Of a DNA stretch of 32,996 bases, positions 28,501 to 32,996 are shown piece by piece. The position numbers and the translations under genes are program-made. The stretch is from Chitinophagaceae bacterium (GTDB taxonomy: Bacteria > Bacteroidota > Bacteroidia > Chitinophagales > Chitinophagaceae), in NCBI GenBank assembly GCA_947447005.1, contig CANFHO010000021.1:1-32996 (forward strand), in the 5' to 3' direction. The notes below the pieces were generated by a model, which made no database searches, was not told where the DNA came from, and saw only the letters and a list, made by a program, of their open reading frames with translations. Numbering within the stretch: position 1 is the stretch's first letter; every line of letters starts with the position of its first letter.

Positions 28501-30414
28501 ATGGAGATTTTAAACAAGTATGTGTACGACCCTGCAACAGATGTTCTGGGAAAAGGCGGATTTGCAACAGTGTATAAGGCTTATGACAAAGTACTGGACA
28601 TACCCGTTGCATTGAAATTTTTTCAGTCACAAGACCAGTCAAATAAGTATAATATCATCAATGAGATTCGCAGGGCCATTATTCTATCCCACCCCAACAT
28701 TGTTCGTTATTATGGTGTGGAGTCTATGGTCAATCGTAATATCCATGGCCAGGAAGAAGAGGTTCAAATTGGTGTGATGGAGTATGTGCAGGAAGGTCAG
28801 ATGAAAGTTTTTTTGGCTAAGAACCCTGTTAGTTTTGCAGAGCTCAATAAGCTTTTTATTGATATTCTGGAAGGATTGAAATACTTGCATGCACAAGGAA
28901 TCATTCACAGGGATATTAAGCCACAGAATATATTATTGGGGCGCGACAAACAAAATAAATTGTTAGCTAAAATTGCTGATTTTGGAATCAGTAAGAATGC
29001 AGATAGCAATCAGGCAAGTGCGTCTGTTTTATTGGGAACCATCGAGTATATGGCGCCAGAGCAATTCAATCCTGAAAAGTATGGCATCAATAAAAACATC
29101 AGCTACAATGTTGATATATGGGCATTTGGTGTAACTGTGTACTTTTTGTTGACAGGTGAATTGTTGTTTGGAAACAGAACAGGGGATACTTCAGCCGCTC
29201 AATTGATCAACAAGATTGTATCGCTTGAAGGGTTGGAAGAAAAGCTTTCAATCTTACAAGAGCCCTATAATAGTCTTCTGAAAAAGTGTATTGTACCAGA
29301 TGCCAATCAACGTTGTTCTGATATAGATGAATTGTTGCATATATTAAAAGGACTGGATGTTGCTGCAGCTTCTACGAAGACATTTTCATCGATTCATCAT
29401 GCTGGGTCCGACAATGATGCAACGGAAATGATACCTCAGCAAATGCAGCAAGGTGGTGCAGAAACAATGGTCATTGATCATCAGTCATCGTCTGCTAAGC
29501 CTTCGAAACAATCATCAGCAGGTGTAGTTAGCAACACAGGTTCCACATCCAAATCCACCCATACAGCTCAGCAGGTTTCACCTTCAAAAAGTGGGAATAA
29601 AAGATTGATGGTTGCAGTGTTTGCATTGATTGTAATATTGATAGGTGGTTATTTCGCTTATTCAAACATGGCAAATAATCCTGAAAAAATTCAAGCAGAT
29701 AAAGCTGCTGAAGAACTATCAGCGAAGAATATATTTTTACAGGAATACATTAAAAATGAATTGGTCACTGTTCCGGCTGGTTCTTTTACGTTTGGCGGTT
29801 CTCCTGCATCTGAAGTGGATGCAAGTTCACTGAATCCAGAACAGGTTATTTCACTTTCTACATTCAGAATGAGTAAAACGGAAGTAACAAGATACCAGTG
29901 GAATACGATTATGGGGGATAAAAAATATCCAGATGCATTGACGCAGGATGCAGCAGGATCAAGGCTTCCAGCCAATAATGTTTCTTGGGAAGATGCATTG
30001 TCTTTTTTAATGGCAATGAATAAGCTGGCAGCAAAATCAGATTTGAATATTGAAGGTGTATTTGAATTGCCTTCACAGATTCAGTGGGAATATGCCTGTT
30101 TGCTTGAGTATCCTGGTGCTGTGAATTTAGATGAAGTGAGTTGGAATTTGAACAATGCAGCAGGGCAGGTACATCCTGTAGGTACCAAGAAGGCCGGTAA
30201 GTTGGGTATATATGATATGCTTGGAAATGTTTTTGAATGGTGTCAGGAGTTGATTGATCTTACCATTGAAGGCAAACCTGTTCAGGCAAGGGTAATCAGG
30301 GGTGGAGATTTCAAGAATTTGGTGACACAACTTGATCCCAAAGTAAAAAACCTGGATCTGCCAACCACCAAAAGTGAGATCATTGGTTTCAGGATTATCC
30401 TGGATACCAAATAA
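28501..30414 (+). CDS. Membrane Ser/Thr protein kinase with C-terminal FGE/SUMF1-like domain
   Basis: Kinase motifs LGKGGFATVYKAYD, VALKFF, HRDIKPQNILLG, DFGISK, MAPEQF; S/T/Q-rich linker; TM RLMVAVFALIVILIGGYFAYS; then VPAGSFTFGGSP...FRMSKTEVTRYQWNTIMG...NNVSWEDALSFL...FELPSQIQWEYAC...DMLGNVFEWCQE...RVIRGGDFKN...IGFRI. Confidence 0.93.
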   Translation: MEILNKYVYDPATDVLGKGGFATVYKAYDKVLDIPVALKFFQSQDQSNKYNIINEIRRAIILSHPNIVRYYGVESMVNRNIHGQEEEVQIGVMEYVQEGQMKVFLAKNPVSFAELNKLFIDILEGLKYLHAQGIIHRDIKPQNILLGRDKQNKLLAKIADFGISKNADSNQASASVLLGTIEYMAPEQFNPEKYGINKNISYNVDIWAFGVTVYFLLTGELLFGNRTGDTSAAQLINKIVSLEGLEEKLSILQEPYNSLLKKCIVPDANQRCSDIDELLHILKGLDVAAASTKTFSSIHHAGSDNDATEMIPQQMQQGGAETMVIDHQSSSAKPSKQSSAGVVSNTGSTSKSTHTAQQVSPSKSGNKRLMVAVFALIVILIGGYFAYSNMANNPEKIQADKAAEELSAKNIFLQEYIKNELVTVPAGSFTFGGSPASEVDASSLNPEQVISLSTFRMSKTEVTRYQWNTIMGDKKYPDALTQDAAGSRLPANNVSWEDALSFLMAMNKLAAKSDLNIEGVFELPSQIQWEYACLLEYPGAVNLDEVSWNLNNAAGQVHPVGTKKAGKLGIYDMLGNVFEWCQELIDLTIEGKPVQARVIRGGDFKNLVTQLDPKVKNLDLPTTKSEIIGFRIILDTK

Positions 30415-30446
30415 CACAATCTTTAGAATAAACTAAATATAAGACA

Positions 30447-31409
30447 TTGAAACTTATCAGCTATAAGCTCAATCAAATTGGTGGACGAAAGAATGTAGAG
30501 GATACCATCATGCCAAAGGCATACAAAGATGGAGATCCCAATGTATTTGTGGTATGTGATGGTGTGGGAGGAAGTAATTTTGGGGAAGTAGCTTCTGACA
30601 TAGCTTCATCCATATTTTATCAAACCATGGCTGAGCGAATCAATGATGTGCCATCCCAGTTTGCAAAGATTGTACAACAGACAGTTGTAAAATTCAAGTC
30701 GCAAGTGGAGCAGCACATTGCAGAAAATCCGGCAGCCCATGGAACCAGCACTACACTTACATTGGCGGTTGTCATTGGAAACAAAGCATATGTTGCTTGG
30801 TGTGGAGACAGTAGGATTTACCAGGTTCGAAATGGTGTTGTGAAGTTCAGAAGCAAAGACCATTCATTGGTCTTTGAATTAATCAGTCAGGGTATCATCA
30901 CAGAAGAACAAGCTGCTACACATCCGCAAAGAAATGTGATTACAAGAAGTCTCAATTCACAAACCAAACCATCTGATGTAGAAACTGCTATACTGAATTT
31001 GGAGTCATCTGATTGGCTTTTGTTGTGTACAGATGGATTGTTGGAACAGTTCAAGGAAAGCAAATTTGATATTCATCTGAATGGATACAAATCATCACTT
31101 GATTATGCGGATTACATAAATAAGATGTGTGAGAATAGAACAAGTGACAATTATTCAATGTATTTGCTGTATTGCAATGCAGGGTTTATGGCAAAGTCAT
31201 GGAAATACTTAGTGACATTGGTTTTATTGATTGCATTGGGATATGGTGGGTTTAAAAACACTCAAGGGAAAGATGCGGTGGGGTCTCCAACAAAGGATGT
31301 TCAGTCAACCACAAGAACCACGCCCCTTATCGTGCCAACACCATCTAAAAGTACTGATTCAGCCAAGCAGACAGGTAAAGAAAAAAGTTTAAACAATCTT
31401 GTAAAATAA
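30447..31409 (+). CDS. PP2C-family Ser/Thr phosphatase with C-terminal transmembrane anchor
   Basis: FVVCDGVGGSNFGEVAS, GTSTTLTLAVV, AWCGDSRIYQVRNG, HPQRNVITRSL, WLLLCTDGL, TSDNYSMYLL; TM YLVTLVLLIALGYGGF; starts with TTG (30447-30449). Confidence 0.92.
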   Translation: MKLISYKLNQIGGRKNVEDTIMPKAYKDGDPNVFVVCDGVGGSNFGEVASDIASSIFYQTMAERINDVPSQFAKIVQQTVVKFKSQVEQHIAENPAAHGTSTTLTLAVVIGNKAYVAWCGDSRIYQVRNGVVKFRSKDHSLVFELISQGIITEEQAATHPQRNVITRSLNSQTKPSDVETAILNLESSDWLLLCTDGLLEQFKESKFDIHLNGYKSSLDYADYINKMCENRTSDNYSMYLLYCNAGFMAKSWKYLVTLVLLIALGYGGFKNTQGKDAVGSPTKDVQSTTRTTPLIVPTPSKSTDSAKQTGKEKSLNNLVK

Positions 31410-31433
31410 GCCAACCATTTAAAAAATTGTAGC

Positions 31434-32996
31434 ATGGATCCGGTAGCAATGCAAGCCCAATTTGATCAACTGATGTTGCAGATGCGTGCAGCATTGGTTG
31501 AGATTGAAACCATCGTGGCTAAGGTAAAAACCTATGAAACAGCGGCTACGGTTGCATCCCAAAAAGCACAACAAGAAGCAAATGAAGCCATTACTTTTTC
31601 AAACAGGGCACAAACTGAGTTGAACGAGATCATGACTACTGTAACCAAGGCGAATGCGGAGTACACAGAGATCATGACATTCTCAACCAGGGCACAAACT
31701 GAATTTACAGAGATACAGGGGTATGCACAGAAAGCATTGACAGAAGCCAATGAGGCACAGCAATCTTCAGAAAAAGCCAAAGCAGAAGCTACCGAAGCAA
31801 CGCAATCATCAGAGAAAGCAGCAAATGAGGCCCTAGAAGCACAGCAGGCATCTGAGAAAGCTAAGAATGAGGCATTAGAAGCACAACAAGCGTCGGAAAA
31901 AGCAAAGAATGAGGCGTTAGAAGCACAACAGGCGTCTGAGAAAGCTAAGAATGAAGCGCTAGAAGCACAACAATCATCCGAAAAAGCGAAGAACGAAGCA
32001 CAAGAAGCACAACTCTCAGCAGAGAAGGCACTCAACGAAGCAAATGAAGCACAACAGTCTTCAGAGAAAGCGAAAAACGAAGCAAACGAGGCACAGCAAT
32101 CAGCAGAGAAAGCGAAAAACGAAGCACAGGAAGCAGAACAATCATCAGAAAAAGCAAAGAACGAGGCAAACGAAGCACAGCAATCAGCAGAGAAAGCAAA
32201 GAATGAAGCACAAGAAGCTGAGCAATCCTCCGAAAAGGCTAAGAGTGAAGCCCAAGAGGCAGAGCAAGCTTCAGAAAAAGCCAAAAACGAGGCCAATGAA
32301 GCACAGCAGGCTGCTGAGAAAGCAAAGAGCGAAGCCCAGGAAGCCGAACAAGCATCACAAAAAGCTCAAAGTGAAGCGCAAGAAGCTGAGCAAGCATCGC
32401 AAAAAGCTCAGAGTGAAGCACAGGAAGCTGATCGTGCCAAGCAAGATGCACTAGCCGATGCGCAAGAATCTGAGAGAGCCAAGCAAGATGCATTGGCTGA
32501 TGCTCAGGAATCTGAGAGAGCCAAACAAGATGCACTAGCCGATGCGCAAGCAACTGAAAAAGCCAAGCAAGATGCACAAGCTGATGCACAAGAAGCCGAG
32601 AAAGCAAAAGTAGATGCACAAAATGATGCGAAAGAAGCCGAGAAAGCAAAAGTAGATGCACAGAACGATGCGAAAGAAGCCGAGAAAGCAAAAGTAGATG
32701 CACAAAATGATGCGAAGGAAGCGGAGAAAGCAAAAGTAGATGCACAGAACGATGCGAAAGAAGCGGAGAAAGCAAAAGTAGACGCACAGAACGATGCGAA
32801 AGAAGCGGAGAAAGCAAAAGTAGATGCACAGAACGATGCGAAAGAAGCGGAGAAAGCAAAAGTAGACGCACAGAACGATGCGAAAGAAGCGGAGAAAGCA
32901 AAACAGGATGCATTAGCAGATGCACAAGCGGCAGATAAGGCAAGGCAAGATGCTCAGTCAGATGCGCAAGAGGCAGATAAGGCAAGACAGGATGCA
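31434..32996 (+). CDS. Long Ala/Glu/Lys-rich coiled-coil repeat protein (partial, runs off the window)
   Basis: ATG at 31434 followed by 521 open codons to the window end (MDPVAMQAQFDQLMLQMRAALVEIETIVAKVKTYETAATVASQKAQQEANEAI...); 24 bp after the PP2C stop; absent from the ORF track because it has no stop in the window. Confidence 0.9.
   Translation, partial: MDPVAMQAQFDQLMLQMRAALVEIETIVAKVKTYETAATVASQKAQQEANEAITFSNRAQTELNEIMTTVTKANAEYTEIMTFSTRAQTEFTEIQGYAQKALTEANEAQQSSEKAKAEATEATQSSEKAANEALEAQQASEKAKNEALEAQQASEKAKNEALEAQQASEKAKNEALEAQQSSEKAKNEAQEAQLSAEKALNEANEAQQSSEKAKNEANEAQQSAEKAKNEAQEAEQSSEKAKNEANEAQQSAEKAKNEAQEAEQSSEKAKSEAQEAEQASEKAKNEANEAQQAAEKAKSEAQEAEQASQKAQSEAQEAEQASQKAQSEAQEADRAKQDALADAQESERAKQDALADAQESERAKQDALADAQATEKAKQDAQADAQEAEKAKVDAQNDAKEAEKAKVDAQNDAKEAEKAKVDAQNDAKEAEKAKVDAQNDAKEAEKAKVDAQNDAKEAEKAKVDAQNDAKEAEKAKVDAQNDAKEAEKAKQDALADAQAADKARQDAQSDAQEADKARQDA
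31551..32996 (+). repeat. Tandem 42-bp (14-aa) repeats inside the coiled-coil gene, about 34 units
   Basis: From residue 40 on, the translation falls into 14-residue units without register change, e.g. TFSNRAQTELNEIM, QASEKAKNEALEAQ, RAKQDALADAQESE, KAKVDAQNDAKEAE. Confidence 0.92.

Noticed and set aside
29760-30414. FGE-like kinase domain as the maturase for the three upstream sulfatases
   Set aside because: Expected catalytic Cys residues are not seen and the gene is more than 22 kb away in another operon.
31532-32296. 254-aa - strand ORF (SFFAFSDDCCASxAS repeats)
   Set aside because: Antisense shadow of the 42-bp repeat gene; low-complexity translation is a by-product of the + strand EAK-rich codons.
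32044-32454. 136-aa + strand ORF (KRKTKQTRHSNQQRKRK)
   Set aside because: Out-of-frame reading of the repeat gene whose true frame starts at 31434.
32239-32985. 248-aa - strand ORF rich in LLLSPLLSHRSVH
   Set aside because: Another antisense frame of the same tandem repeat; no independent coding signal.
32598-32996. 42-bp tandem units considered as CRISPR or VNTR DNA element
   Set aside because: Units are contiguous with no spacers and keep an open reading frame with synonymous changes, so they are protein-coding repeats.
1-32996. tRNA, rRNA, insertion sequences, prophage genes
   Set aside because: None recognised by eye on either strand; no transposase or integrase motifs in the ORF translations. 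A tRNA/ncRNA scan was not possible here.

Overview
The window looks like part of a Bacteroidota chromosome (Chitinophagaceae-like: SusC/SusD pair, T9SS-type C-terminal domains, DUF-type MG2/plug protein). From left to right it holds: (1) a + strand operon-like cluster of one alginate-lyase-superfamily enzyme and three secreted Cys-type sulfatases; (2) a THUMP/RlmL-like RNA methyltransferase, converging on an MG2-domain protein across a long intergenic inverted repeat; (3) an MTA/SAH-nucleosidase-like gene, a small lipoprotein and a VapBC-type toxin-antitoxin pair; (4) a long - strand run with two paralogous ~1400-aa IgGFc-binding/PKD/T9SS proteins, between which lie an ABC-2 exporter, a small secreted protein and a SusC/SusD pair; (5) RluF; (6) a + strand gene set of a membrane Ser/Thr kinase with a C-terminal FGE/SUMF1-like domain, a membrane-anchored PP2C phosphatase (TTG start) and a long Ala/Glu/Lys-rich protein that runs off the window. 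This last gene is missing from the supplied ORF track. It is built from about 34 consecutive 14-residue (42-bp) repeats in strict register from about residue 40 to the window edge. The kinase / phosphatase / 14-mer coiled-coil cassette is my best candidate for an undescribed system. All family calls come from motifs read by eye; no database search was run.
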